Shown: positions 17,612-26,491 of the stretch, piece after piece
Layout of the letters: every line of letters begins with the position of its first letter
How positions within the stretch are numbered: the first letter of the stretch is position 1
NCBI GenBank assembly: GCA_030652255.1
Contig: JAUSAZ010000108.1
Span: 1-64,000 of the forward strand
DNA from: Myxococcales bacterium
GTDB taxonomy: Bacteria > Myxococcota_A > Polyangia > Polyangiales > Ga0077539
Direction: 5' to 3'
Length of the DNA: 64,000 nt
Notes under the pieces: generated by a model
Database searches by the model: none
Told to the model about the DNA's origin: nothing
What the model saw: the letters and a program-made list of their open reading frames with translations, nothing else
Translations under genes and position numbers: made by a program

Positions 17612-18559
17612 ATGGCAACCCCGCGGCGACAGCGCTGGCGATGGATGCTCCCGATGGTCGCGGCCCTCGACCTCCTCGGCACCTGCGCCTCGGCCCAGCC
17701 GCTCGACCTCCGTCGCCGACGCGCCGAAGCGCGGGCCGCCTTCGAGGCCGCCGAGCAGGCCTGGCGCGAGTCCGACTACCCCCGCGCCCTCGCCGGCTTC
17801 CGCCGCGCCCAGGAGCTCTCGCCCCACCCGGCGACCCTCTACAACGTCGCCCGCGCCGAGGAGCAGGTCGGCCACGTCGACGCCGCCATCGAGGCCTACG
17901 AGGCCTACCTCCGCGCCGCCCCGGAGGCCTCCGACGCCGACGAGGTGCGGCGCACGATCGCCTCGCTCCGCGCCTCACGGGAGCCCGTGGTCACCCCGCC
18001 GGTGGTCACCCCTCCGGTGGTCACCCCTCCGGTGGTGACACCCCCGGTGGTCACCCCCACCGTCGTGCCGCCCTTGCCCAGCACCTACGAGCGCATCGTC
18101 GACCGGCGGCGCCATCGCCTGGTGTCGGGGCGCGTCGGGCTCATCGGGGGATTCGCGGCGCCCCGCGACCGGCAGAACTTCGCGGTGGGCCTCGAAGGGA
18201 CGGTGTTCCTCTGGCGCTCGCTCACGCTCCTCGGACACGCGCTCTGGATACAGACCGACGGCTCGCCCGTGGTGGTGACCGGCGAGGCCGGCTGGACCTT
18301 CGTCGGCGACGACTTCGACCTCGCGGTGCTCGGCCACGCGGGCGTGCTCCTCCGCTGCGACTCCATCTGCCGCGGCGGCGCCGGGGCGGTCGACGACACC
18401 CAGGTCTTCCTCGGGGGCATCACCCTCAAGGTCGACGTGCTCTTCCACCCGCGGGTCTCCGCCGGGCTCTATGGGCGTTTTTCGTGGCAGCAGCTCAACC
18501 TGCTCGACGGCGACGCGCTCTTGTCATCGATCGGTCTGTCCGTCAGCCTTCACCTGTGA
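17612..18559 (+). CDS. Exported TPR protein with VVTPP repeats and barrel-like C-terminus
   Basis: A 315-residue protein. A signal peptide (to about residue 28, ASA-Q) is followed by TPR-like helices (about 35-115, DYPRALAGFRRAQELSPHPA), then five copies of a Val-Val-Thr-Pro-Pro linker (126-150), then about 150 residues of alternating beta strands ending in Leu (VSLHL), as in small outer-membrane barrels. It probably spans from periplasm to outer membrane. Its stop overlaps the GTG of a Ser/Thr kinase, a coupling often seen in this phylum. ATG 17612 is chosen because it gives a clean signal; an earlier ATG at 17591 has no advantage. Confidence 0.75.
   Translation: MATPRRQRWRWMLPMVAALDLLGTCASAQPLDLRRRRAEARAAFEAAEQAWRESDYPRALAGFRRAQELSPHPATLYNVARAEEQVGHVDAAIEAYEAYLRAAPEASDADEVRRTIASLRASREPVVTPPVVTPPVVTPPVVTPPVVTPTVVPPLPSTYERIVDRRRHRLVSGRVGLIGGFAAPRDRQNFAVGLEGTVFLWRSLTLLGHALWIQTDGSPVVVTGEAGWTFVGDDFDLAVLGHAGVLLRCDSICRGGAGAVDDTQVFLGGITLKVDVLFHPRVSAGLYGRFSWQQLNLLDGDALLSSIGLSVSLHL
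17987..18061 (+). repeat. 15-bp tandem repeat (5 units)
   Basis: Five in-frame units of GTGGTCACCCCNCCG encode VVTPP (the last unit VVTPT). Third-position variation between units shows they are not freshly copied. Unit length is a multiple of three, so copy-number change would alter linker length, not frame. Confidence 0.9.
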
Positions 18560-19899
18560 GCGCGTCCTCCACGGCGACGCCGGTGATCGAGGCCCCGCCG
18601 TCCACGGGGGGGAGGGTCAACACCGTGCGCATCGAGCGCGGGACCCCGTCGGTTCCGCCTCCAGCACCGTCCGCCGACGACGGCGTCGACGCCACCCTCG
18701 GGCGCGTCCTCGGCGGCCGCTACGCCGTCGAGTCCGTGGTCGCCCGCGGCGGCATGGGCATCGTCTACCGCGCCCGCCACCTCGCCGTGGGGCGCCCGGT
18801 GGCCGTGAAGATCCTGCGCGCCGACCTCGCCCGCAACACCGAGGCCCTCGCGCGCTTCCACCGAGAGGCGCAGGCCGCCGCCGCCATCGGGCACCCGCAC
18901 ATCATCGAGGTCATCGATTTCGGGCACAGCCCCGAAGGCGACGCCTACCTCGTGATGGAGCTCATCGACGGCATCGACCTCGCCGGGCTGCTGCGCCGCG
19001 AGGGCAGGCTCCCGGTGGCCCGCGCGCTCGGCATCGCCCGCCAGGTCGCCGACGCCCTCGACGCCGCGCACGCCAAGGGCATCGTGCACCGCGACCTCAA
19101 GAGCGAGAACGTCATGGTGCTGTCCCGCGACGCCGGCGACTACGCCAAGGTGCTCGACTTCGGCATCTCCAAGGTGCTCGAAGACGACCAGGGCCGCGCC
19201 CCCATCACCCGCGACGGCGTGGTGCTCGGCACGCCGCAGTACATGGCCCCGGAGCAGGGCTCCGACGGCGCCCTCGTCGACCACCGCGCAGACCTCTACG
19301 CCCTCGGGTGCATCCTCTTCGAGCTCCTCACCGGCGCGCTCCCCTACCAGGGCAAGACGCCGATGGAGGTGATGTACAAGCACAACCACGCGCCCATCCC
19401 GAGGCCCTCGTCGCGGCTCACCGAGGTGCGCATCCCCTCGGCGGTCGACGCCCTCGTGGTGCGCCTGCTCGCCAAGTCCCGGGACGACCGCTACCCCGAC
19501 GCCCGCGCCGTCGTCGACGCCCTCGACGCCGCGCTCTCGCCCGACCTCGGGATCGTCCGCTGGCGCCGCCGCGTGGCCGTCGCCGCCCTCATCGCCTTCG
19601 GCAGCCTCGTCACCGACGCCGCGTGGCGCTCGCCCAACCACCCCGATCCCCCTCTGGTCGCCGCGCGCAGCCTCGCCCGCGTGCCGCCGCCGCGCCCCGC
19701 GCCGCCACCGCCCATCGTGCTGCCCGCGGTGCCATCCGCCGTGCTCGCGCCGCCCTCGATGGAGGCCCGCCCGGTGGCGCCGGTCGCGACCCCCGCGCCG
19801 CCGCGTACGACCCCCGCGTCGCCGCGTACGGTCGTGGTCCGACGCCGGGTGCGCCCCGCGATCGAGGCGCTCACCATCAAGGCCAACCCGTACCGCTGA
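18556..19899 (+). CDS. Ser/Thr protein kinase with membrane anchor
   Basis: A 447-residue Hanks-type kinase: glycine loop ARGGMGIVYRA, AVKI lysine, HRDLKSEN near residue 178, DFGISK near 201, GTPQYMAPEQ. It is complete and probably active. One transmembrane helix lies near 338-355, followed by a Pro/Ala-rich region of about 90 residues outside the membrane ending in a basic stretch. GTG 18556 overlaps the stop of the TPR/barrel gene (GTGA). The pair could form a sensing unit in which the envelope protein and the kinase tail meet in the periplasm; this is inference. The 3' end overlaps the convergent GNAT gene by 23 bp. Confidence 0.9.
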   Translation: MSASSTATPVIEAPPSTGGRVNTVRIERGTPSVPPPAPSADDGVDATLGRVLGGRYAVESVVARGGMGIVYRARHLAVGRPVAVKILRADLARNTEALARFHREAQAAAAIGHPHIIEVIDFGHSPEGDAYLVMELIDGIDLAGLLRREGRLPVARALGIARQVADALDAAHAKGIVHRDLKSENVMVLSRDAGDYAKVLDFGISKVLEDDQGRAPITRDGVVLGTPQYMAPEQGSDGALVDHRADLYALGCILFELLTGALPYQGKTPMEVMYKHNHAPIPRPSSRLTEVRIPSAVDALVVRLLAKSRDDRYPDARAVVDALDAALSPDLGIVRWRRRVAVAALIAFGSLVTDAAWRSPNHPDPPLVAARSLARVPPPRPAPPPPIVLPAVPSAVLAPPSMEARPVAPVATPAPPRTTPASPRTVVVRRRVRPAIEALTIKANPYR

Positions 19900-20626
19900 G
19901 CGCCCGCGCGAGCGTGAGCCGCCGCGTGCGCGCCGTGATGGTCACCATCGACCCGTAGAACCCCACGGTCTCCGCGGCGACCCAGGGCACCGTCGCCTCC
20001 ACGAAGCCGCGCGCCCGCAGGTCGGCCAGCACCACGCGCGAAAGGGCCGCGCCCACCCCACGACCCCGCGCGGCGGGAAGCACCCCGATGGGGCCGAAGG
20101 TGCCGCGGTGGCAGAGGTTGCCCGAGTGCGCCGCGAAGCCCAGCACCCCGCCGTCGTCCCCGCGCGCAGTGAAGAGCCCGCCGTGCTCCCGCGCCCGCGC
20201 CGACTCCCAGGCCCACCCGTCGCCGAAGGCCGCGCGGATCGTCTCGTCCACGTCGTCGTCGCAGCGCGCGACGGTCACGCCCGGCGCGGCGCGGGGAGCC
20301 ACATCGGTCCGCACCTGCAGGTCGACATGCTCGCCGCGCACCGTGAAGCCATGCCCGGTGAGGGCGGCCACGCGCTCGACGTCGGCCGCGTCGACGCCGC
20401 TCTCGACGTAGTTGCCGGGGGGCCCACCGGCGACGAGGCGCGTCGCACCGGCGGCGAGGGCCCGCGCGGTCACCTCCGCGAGCTCGTCCGCCGCGCCCGA
20501 CCACCAGGCCATCCAGGCCGCCGTCGAGCCCGGGGCCGGTGCCGCGAAGAGCGACGCGCCCACCGCCGTCAGCGCCCGCGGCGGCCGTAGCTTCTCCGCC
20601 AGCGTGACGGCGTCGATCAGCGCCAC
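19877..20626 (-). CDS. GNAT-family N-acetyltransferase
   Basis: A 249-residue protein. The C-terminal half (about 130-249) has the GNAT core: GFAAHSGN, then the acetyl-CoA loop VLPAARGRGVGAAL (R/QxxGxG/A), and VGFYGS at the end. The N-terminal half is a second, degenerate GNAT-like or substrate-recognition region. GTG 20626 overlaps the upstream wecB stop by 10 bp, so it is probably co-translated with the epimerase and may acetylate an amino sugar, though small-molecule or protein targets are possible. Confidence 0.78.
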   Translation of the reverse strand: MALIDAVTLAEKLRPPRALTAVGASLFAAPAPGSTAAWMAWWSGAADELAEVTARALAAGATRLVAGGPPGNYVESGVDAADVERVAALTGHGFTVRGEHVDLQVRTDVAPRAAPGVTVARCDDDVDETIRAAFGDGWAWESARAREHGGLFTARGDDGGVLGFAAHSGNLCHRGTFGPIGVLPAARGRGVGAALSRVVLADLRARGFVEATVPWVAAETVGFYGSMVTITARTRRLTLARALSGTGWP

Positions 20627-21732
20627 GCGTCGATGAGCACCTGCGCCACCCGCTCGGCGGCGTGGCCGTCCCAGCCCTCCACCACACCGCCGCGCTTGTA
20701 GCGCCCCTCCAGCACCTCCAGCACCCGCGCCCACGCGGCGTCGAGGTCGTCGCCCACGAGGGTGTTGGTGCCGTCGGTCACCGTCGCCGGGCGCTCGGTG
20801 TTACTCCGCAGCGTAAGACACGGGACGCCCAGCGCGGTGGTCTCCTCCTGGATGCCGCCGGAGTCGGTGAGCACCAGCGCGGCGTCGGCCATGAGCCCGA
20901 GGTTCTCCCGGTAGCCCAGCGGGTCGCGCAGGAGGATGGCGCCGTGCGCGCGCAGGCGCTCGATCAGCCCGAAGCGCTCCAGCCGCTCGCGGGTGCGAGG
21001 GTGCGTCGGGAACACCACCGCCCGCTGCGCCGCCAGCCGCTCGAGCAGCGCGACGAGGGCCGTGAGCCGCGCGGGCTCGTCGACGTTGGAGGGGCGGTGC
21101 AGGGTCACCAGCGCGTAGCCCCGCGGCGCGAGGCCCATCGCCGCGGGCACCCCGAGCGCCCGCGCGGCGGGGAGCTGGTGCACCAGCGTGTCGATCATCA
21201 CGTTGCCGACGAAGCGCACCCGCTCGGGGGGAATCCCCTCGCGCGCGAGGTTGGCGTCGCCCGCGCGCTCGCTCGTGAGCAGCAGGTCGCAGATGGCGTC
21301 GGTGACCACCCGGTTGATCTCCTCGGGCATTCCGCGGTCGAAGGAGCGCAGGCCCGCCTCGACGTGCGCCACCGGGACGCCGAGCTTCACCGCCGCGAGG
21401 GCGCAGGCCATGGTGCTGTTGACGTCGCCCACCACCACCACGCCGCGAGGGAGCGCCGCGCACCCGAGCAGGTACTCCTCGAAGGAGGCCAGCACCCGGG
21501 CGGTCTGCGCGCCGTGCGAGCCCGATCCCCCGTTGAGGTGCACGTCCGGCGCGGGCATCCCGAGCTCGCGGAAGAACACGTCGCTCATCGCGGCGTCGTA
21601 GTGCTGGCCGGTGTGCACCAGCACCCGCTCGAAGGGCGCCGCCGCCGAGGTCATCGCGCGCAGCATCGGCGCGACCTTCATGAAGTTGGGCCGCGCCCCC
21701 GCCACGAACACCACCGGACTCGACTCGATCAT
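20617..21732 (-). CDS. wecB: UDP-N-acetylglucosamine 2-epimerase (non-hydrolysing)
   Basis: A 371-residue protein, normal length. Signature segments are GARPNFMKVAP near the N-terminus, HTGQHYD, GDVNST, HVEAGLRSFD, TLHRPSNVD, DSGGIQEE and NTERP, all typical of WecB/MnaA with active-site Asp/Glu/His present. It interconverts UDP-GlcNAc and UDP-ManNAc in the cytoplasm, supplying ManNAc-type sugars for polysaccharide. GGAGAG lies 6 bp before the ATG. A longer open frame extends antisense through the neighbouring gene and is not real. Divergent from the GINT1-like gene. Confidence 0.93.
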   Translation of the reverse strand: MIESSPVVFVAGARPNFMKVAPMLRAMTSAAAPFERVLVHTGQHYDAAMSDVFFRELGMPAPDVHLNGGSGSHGAQTARVLASFEEYLLGCAALPRGVVVVGDVNSTMACALAAVKLGVPVAHVEAGLRSFDRGMPEEINRVVTDAICDLLLTSERAGDANLAREGIPPERVRFVGNVMIDTLVHQLPAARALGVPAAMGLAPRGYALVTLHRPSNVDEPARLTALVALLERLAAQRAVVFPTHPRTRERLERFGLIERLRAHGAILLRDPLGYRENLGLMADAALVLTDSGGIQEETTALGVPCLTLRSNTERPATVTDGTNTLVGDDLDAAWARVLEVLEGRYKRGGVVEGWDGHAAERVAQVLIDAWR

Positions 21733-21807
21733 CGGACTCTCCAAGGTTCGCCGCGTGGGCTCCCGCAGCGGCTGTCGTAGCGGTGGGGCCATGATATCCC
21801 GGGTGGC

Positions 21808-23406
21808 GTGACGGAACACCCCTCCAGTCCCGCCGTGCCGCGCCTTCGCGTGGCCATCCATCTCGACGCCTACGTCCAGCCACGTTGGATCGTTCGCGTC
21901 CTCGAGGGCGTCGTCGCCTCGCCCTGCTGCGAGGTGGTGAGCGTCAGCGCCGGGGGCCGCGGCGGAGGCGCGGGGTCGCTGCTCGGGCGCCTCGCGGCCG
22001 ACCCCTCGCACGCGCTGCTCTCCCTCTTCACGGCGCTCGACGACCGCGCCTATGGGCGCCCCGACGACGCGCTCGCGCCGGGCGACGTACGCGCCGCGCT
22101 CGGCGCCGTCGCCCCCTCGGACGACGGCGTTGGCGCCCTCGACGTGGTGCTCTCCTTCGCACGATCGCCGGTCCCCGGGGCCCTGGCGTCGCGCGCGCAC
22201 CACGGCGTGTGGACCCTGCACTTCGGCCCCGTGCCGGCCTCCGACGCGGAGCTCGTGGGGCTGCACGAGGTGCTGGGGGGACAAGGCGTCGTGGTGACCG
22301 AGCTGCGCTCCGACGCCGACGGGGGGAGGGTGCTGGCGCGCGCGGTGAGCCGCGCCGACGTGCGCTCGGTGCGCAGGGGGCGCAACGTGCTGCTGCTCAA
22401 GGGCGCGGCGCTGGTGACGCGGGCCCTGAAGGACCTCCACGATCAGGTCGACGAGCGGGCGAGCGCGGGGGGCGGGCGCTTCGAGTTTCGCCCCGCGGTG
22501 GCGGAGGGACCATCGCGGCCGGACAACGGCGACATGGCACGGCTGCTCGTCGGGCACGGCCTCCGGTACGCCCGCGAGCTCGTCGACCGCAGCCTCTACG
22601 TCCAGCAGTGGGTGATGGCGTACCAGATCTCGCCGCGCTTCCCTTCGGGCGCCCCCTTCCGGTACCTCCTGCCGCCCACCGACCGCTTCTGGGCCGACCC
22701 CTTCGCGGCGCAGCGCGGCGACCAGCGGTACATCCTCTTCGAGGAGGCGCCCTTCGCCACGGGGCGCGGGCACATCTCGGTCATGGCGCTGCGCCCCGAC
22801 GGCTCGCCGGGGGAGGTCGCCCGCGTGCTCGAGCGGCCGTACCACCTCTCGTATCCGTTCCTGTTCAGGCACGGCGGCGAGGAGTTCATGATCCCCGAGA
22901 CCAGCGAGCGCGGCGGGGTCGAGGTGTACCGGGCGCGCGGGTTTCCCCACGGCTGGGAGCTCGTCGAGGAGATGCTCCCCGGGGTCGCCGCCGCGGACGT
23001 CACGCTGCGCCAGGTGGGCGATCGCTGGTGGATGTTCACCGACGTCGCCGTCGCGGGCACCCGCCTCCACAACGAGGAGCTCCACATCTTCCACGCGCCG
23101 ACGCCCTTCGGCCCGTGGACCCCCCACCGCCGCAACCCCGTCTTCTCCGACGCGCGGCGCTCGCGACCCGCGGGGGCCCTCTTCGAGCTCGACGGGGTGC
23201 TCTACCGCCCCGCGCAGGACTCGTCGGTGCGCTACGGCTGGTCGATGAGCATCAACCGCGTCACCCGCCTCACGCCCGACGACTACGAGGAGGAGCCGTG
23301 CGCCCGCGTGCTGCCCGACTGGGACCCGCGGCTCATCGCCACGCACACGCTCAACCGCGACGGCGACCTCACGGTCATCGACGCCGGGATGCTGCGCCTC
23401 CGCTGA
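21808..23406 (+). CDS. GINT1-like five-bladed propeller protein with formyltransferase-like N-terminus
   Basis: A 532-residue protein. The C-terminal part (about 285-500) has repeated strands with FWADPF, YILFEEAPF, LSYPFLF, MIPETSE and WWMFTD, the pattern of the domain found N-terminally in plant glucosamine inositolphosphorylceramide transferase and in many bacterial polysaccharide clusters. The N-terminal 220 residues resemble a formyltransferase-type alpha/beta fold (hydrophobic strand VAIHLDAYV, later HHGVWTLHFGPVP, LHEVLGG) without clear catalytic residues. GTG start at 21808. Likely sugar recognition or modification; the reaction is unproven. It converges on the GNAT gene with a 3-bp gap. 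Confidence 0.72.
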   Translation: MTEHPSSPAVPRLRVAIHLDAYVQPRWIVRVLEGVVASPCCEVVSVSAGGRGGGAGSLLGRLAADPSHALLSLFTALDDRAYGRPDDALAPGDVRAALGAVAPSDDGVGALDVVLSFARSPVPGALASRAHHGVWTLHFGPVPASDAELVGLHEVLGGQGVVVTELRSDADGGRVLARAVSRADVRSVRRGRNVLLLKGAALVTRALKDLHDQVDERASAGGGRFEFRPAVAEGPSRPDNGDMARLLVGHGLRYARELVDRSLYVQQWVMAYQISPRFPSGAPFRYLLPPTDRFWADPFAAQRGDQRYILFEEAPFATGRGHISVMALRPDGSPGEVARVLERPYHLSYPFLFRHGGEEFMIPETSERGGVEVYRARGFPHGWELVEEMLPGVAAADVTLRQVGDRWWMFTDVAVAGTRLHNEELHIFHAPTPFGPWTPHRRNPVFSDARRSRPAGALFELDGVLYRPAQDSSVRYGWSMSINRVTRLTPDDYEEEPCARVLPDWDPRLIATHTLNRDGDLTVIDAGMLRLR

Positions 23407-23409
23407 CCG

Positions 23410-24558
23410 TCAGAACGCGTCGGTGTCGCCGAGCGTGAAGTGCCACGGCGCCGGGTCGTCGAGCAGCCGCGCGCCCTCGGCGTTGCGGTGGATGATCACG
23501 GGCTTGGTCCACGGCCGCTGCACGAAGCCGAAGTGCTTCCAGGGCAGCTGCACCGGCGAGCGGCGCACGGCCTGGGCGGTCACCATGTCGATGCCCTCGT
23601 CGAGCACCGGGCGCAGCGCGGCCTGGAGCAGCGCGCGGCCCACGGTCTCGCCGTCGTCGGGGTGGAAGAGCCAGTCGACGATGTAGAGCCGACGGAGGTC
23701 GCGCCGGGTGTCGTCGCGCTGGGCGAGGGTGACGAGGTAGCCCGCGAGCGCGCCGCCGCGCCGCGCCTCGTAGACGCGGAAGGGGAAGGGGTTCTCGAGG
23801 AAGCGCCACGCGAGGTAGGCCGCGTCGCGCACCTGCGCCACGGGGACGGCGCCGCGCACCCGCGCCCAGAGGCCGTCGTACTCCGGGCCGAAGGAGCGCA
23901 CCTCGCGCACCTCGACGCCGCGCGGCGACGGGCGGGTGAGCAGGGCCCAGGCGAGCGCGCGCGAGGCCGCGGAGACCACCGGGTGGGCCAGCGCGGTCTC
24001 CGCGATGGGGAACCAGGGCTCCGCCGAGCGGGCAGGGGGGAGGCGGGCGGCGAGGGCGCGCGAGCTCACCGGGAGCGCGCAGTTGATGTGCCCGGTGTCG
24101 GCCTTGATGGGGAAGTTGAGCTTGCCGGTGTAGCCCGGCGCCGACTGGTCGTTGGGGAGGCCGAAGACGATCGGGAAGCCCGCCGCCTGCGCGCGCTCGC
24201 GGGTGGCGTTGACCAGGGCGCTGAACATCCCGCGGCGCTGGAATGCAGGGTCGGTGAAGGTGTCGCCGATCTCCGCCCAGGGCTGCTCCTCGCCGAAGGC
24301 CCAGAGGCGCTTCGGGGTCACCGTGCACAGGCTCACGATGCGGTCGTCCCCGACGGTCATCATGGCGCTCGCGAAGCCCGGGTGCCGGAGGTTGCGCCGG
24401 AGCTTCCACTCCATGAGCCGATCCTTCTCCGGGGGGTAATTCTCCGGAGGGTCGTGCCGCGCCCGCATGAAGCGAGCGATCTCCCGCGCCTGCGCCTCGT
24501 CGGGGGGATCGAGCGCGACGAGACGCCACTCCGGTGCGGCCTCTGCTGCCTGGGTCAT
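23410..24558 (-). CDS. GNAT-family acyltransferase of the polysaccharide locus
   Basis: A 382-residue protein. The first half is a GNAT fold (EIGDTFTDPAFQRRGMFSALVNATRERA contains the acyl-CoA loop QRRGMF), the second half a more divergent GNAT-like domain ending in LPWKHFGFVQRPW. Two-domain GNATs of this kind accompany polysaccharide gene sets and probably acylate an amino sugar. Last gene of the leftward run that starts near 34.6 kb; 65 bp separate it from asnB. Confidence 0.78.
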   Translation of the reverse strand: MTQAAEAAPEWRLVALDPPDEAQAREIARFMRARHDPPENYPPEKDRLMEWKLRRNLRHPGFASAMMTVGDDRIVSLCTVTPKRLWAFGEEQPWAEIGDTFTDPAFQRRGMFSALVNATRERAQAAGFPIVFGLPNDQSAPGYTGKLNFPIKADTGHINCALPVSSRALAARLPPARSAEPWFPIAETALAHPVVSAASRALAWALLTRPSPRGVEVREVRSFGPEYDGLWARVRGAVPVAQVRDAAYLAWRFLENPFPFRVYEARRGGALAGYLVTLAQRDDTRRDLRRLYIVDWLFHPDDGETVGRALLQAALRPVLDEGIDMVTAQAVRRSPVQLPWKHFGFVQRPWTKPVIIHRNAEGARLLDDPAPWHFTLGDTDAF

Positions 24559-24623
24559 GGGCGCGATCGGACGCCAATCGCGATCGCGCTGTCAATCACC
24601 GCCGCGACCCGGCGGCGGAGCCC

Positions 24624-26474
24624 TCACCCTCGCAGCGCGGAGGTGCCCATGCGCTCGCGGCGGGCCCAGCGAGAGAGCACCACCAGGGTCCAGTAGCGGG
24701 GGTACTTGGTGCCCGCCAGGAAGCGCTCTCGCACCGCCCGCACCGCCGCCGGGTCGAGCCCGACCTCGGGCCCCACCGGGGCGTCGAGGTCGAGGCCCTC
24801 GCGCAGCCACCGGTCGTAGGGCAGCCCGAAGCCGCGCTTGGGGCGGTCCCACGCCTCGCGCGGCAGCGCGGGGCCCACCGCGTCGAGCAGCAGCGGCTTG
24901 TTGCGCGCGGGGTCGAGCTTCCACGCGGGGTCGATCGCCACCACCTGCTCCACGAGGTCGGAGTCGAGGTACGGGGCCCGCAGCTCGAGCGAGTGCGCCA
25001 TGCTCATCTGGTCGCCGTCGCGGAGCAGGGTGTTCTTCAGGTAGTGCGTGAGCTCGAGGCGCGAGAGCCGATCGAGCGGCGAGCGGCCGCCCACCGCGTC
25101 GACGAAGCGCGTGGGCTCGGGCCGTCGCCCGCCCCGCAGCCGCTCCAGCGCCGGGTGCGCGAACATCGAGTGCTGCGCGAGGTAGGCGCCCGCCACCGGG
25201 TCGCCCGCGCCGATGGCCGCGAGCACCTTCTCGCCCGCGTGGTCGTCCGGCACCGGCCAGCGCCCGCGCAGCGCGCCCAGCGCCCGCTTCGCCAGCGCCG
25301 GGGTCGCCGCGCTCGCCGCGAGCAGCCCCCCGAACATCCGCCGCTGCTGGTAGCCCAGGAAGAGCTCGTCGGCCCCCTGGCCCGACACCGCGACCTTGAT
25401 GCCCGCGCGGCGGATGGCGTCGCACACCAGGTAGGTGTTCACCCCGTCGACGCTCGGCTGGTCCATCGCGTCGACGGCGCGCGTCACGAGCGAGCGGGCG
25501 TCATGGACGCTCACCTCCACCTGCTGGTGCTTCGTGCCGAAGCGCTCGGCCACGAGGCGCGAGTAGGGCGCCTCGCTGTGCGCCGCGTCGGCGTCGCCGA
25601 ACACCACGCTGAAGGTGTTGATGTTCGTCCACTTCTGCTCGGAGAGCAGCACCACGTTGGACGACGAGTCGATGCCGCCGGAGAGCAGCACCGCCACCGG
25701 CACGTCGGCGACCATCACCCGCCACATGGCCGCCCGCAGCCGCGCGCGCACCGCCTCCACGGCAGCCTCGCGGCTCGGCGGGCCCGCCGCGTCGAGGCCC
25801 AGCAGGCTCCAGTAGCGGCGCCGCCGGAGCACACCCTCGCGCAGCACCACCACCTCGCCCGCGGCCACCGCGCGCACGCCGCGCACGAGGGTGTAGGGGT
25901 CCGCGAGCGAGCCGAAGGTGAGGTACGCGTCGAGGCCGTCGGGGTCGATCTCGCGCTCGACCACGCCCGACGCGGTGAGGGCGCGCACCTCCGAGGCGAA
26001 GGCGAAGCGGTCGCGCCCGGTGGCGTAGTAGAGGGGCTTCTCGCCGAGGCGGTCGCGGGCGAGGGTGAGGGTGCCCTCGTCGGGGTCGTAGAGCGCGAAG
26101 GCGAACATCCCCCGGAAGCGCTCGAGGGCGGCTTCGCCCCAGCAGCGGAAGCCCGCCAGGATGACCTCGGTGTCGGTGCCGGTGGTGAAGCGCTCGCCCT
26201 CGGCGGTGAGCGCCTCGCGGAGCTCCTTGAAGTTGTAGATCTCGCCGTTGAAGACGATCACCCGTCGGCCGTCGTGGCCGAGCATGGGCTGCCGGCCGGC
26301 GTCGGAGAGGTCCTGGATGGCGAGCCGGCGGTGGCCCAGCCAGAGCGCCGCGCCCCCCGCGAGGGGGACCGTGTGCGCGCCGTCGGCGTCCGGGCCGCGG
26401 TGCGCGATCGCGTCGAGCATGGCCGTCGTCGAGACGCCCCGGAGATCACCCAGCACACCCGCGATGCCGCACAC
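24624..26474 (-). CDS. asnB: Asparagine synthase (glutamine-hydrolysing) family amidotransferase
   Basis: A 616-residue protein of the usual AsnB length. Met-Cys-Gly-Ile at the N-terminus exposes the catalytic Cys of the class II glutaminase; HRGPDADG and FNGEIYNF follow. The ATP-pyrophosphatase loop LLSGGIDSS lies near residue 259. Both sites are intact. In sugar clusters such enzymes usually transfer ammonia to a uronic acid carboxylate or similar group rather than make asparagine; this is one of two in the locus. The GT4 gene starts 17 bp upstream, so it belongs to the same leftward transcript. Confidence 0.9.
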   Translation of the reverse strand: MCGIAGVLGDLRGVSTTAMLDAIAHRGPDADGAHTVPLAGGAALWLGHRRLAIQDLSDAGRQPMLGHDGRRVIVFNGEIYNFKELREALTAEGERFTTGTDTEVILAGFRCWGEAALERFRGMFAFALYDPDEGTLTLARDRLGEKPLYYATGRDRFAFASEVRALTASGVVEREIDPDGLDAYLTFGSLADPYTLVRGVRAVAAGEVVVLREGVLRRRRYWSLLGLDAAGPPSREAAVEAVRARLRAAMWRVMVADVPVAVLLSGGIDSSSNVVLLSEQKWTNINTFSVVFGDADAAHSEAPYSRLVAERFGTKHQQVEVSVHDARSLVTRAVDAMDQPSVDGVNTYLVCDAIRRAGIKVAVSGQGADELFLGYQQRRMFGGLLAASAATPALAKRALGALRGRWPVPDDHAGEKVLAAIGAGDPVAGAYLAQHSMFAHPALERLRGGRRPEPTRFVDAVGGRSPLDRLSRLELTHYLKNTLLRDGDQMSMAHSLELRAPYLDSDLVEQVVAIDPAWKLDPARNKPLLLDAVGPALPREAWDRPKRGFGLPYDRWLREGLDLDAPVGPEVGLDPAAVRAVRERFLAGTKYPRYWTLVVLSRWARRERMGTSALRG

Positions 26475-26491
26475 GCTCGTCGATCCTCCTC

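Noticed and set aside
17987-18061. CRISPR array
   Set aside because: Repeats have no spacers and lie in frame within a gene, encoding VVTPP.
21733-23346. Long N-terminal extension of WecB
   Set aside because: It runs antisense through the GINT1-like gene; WecB starts at the ATG 21732 with a ribosome site.
24624-26474. Housekeeping asparagine synthetase
   Set aside because: Possible by motif, but two copies inside a glycosyltransferase operon favour sugar amidation.
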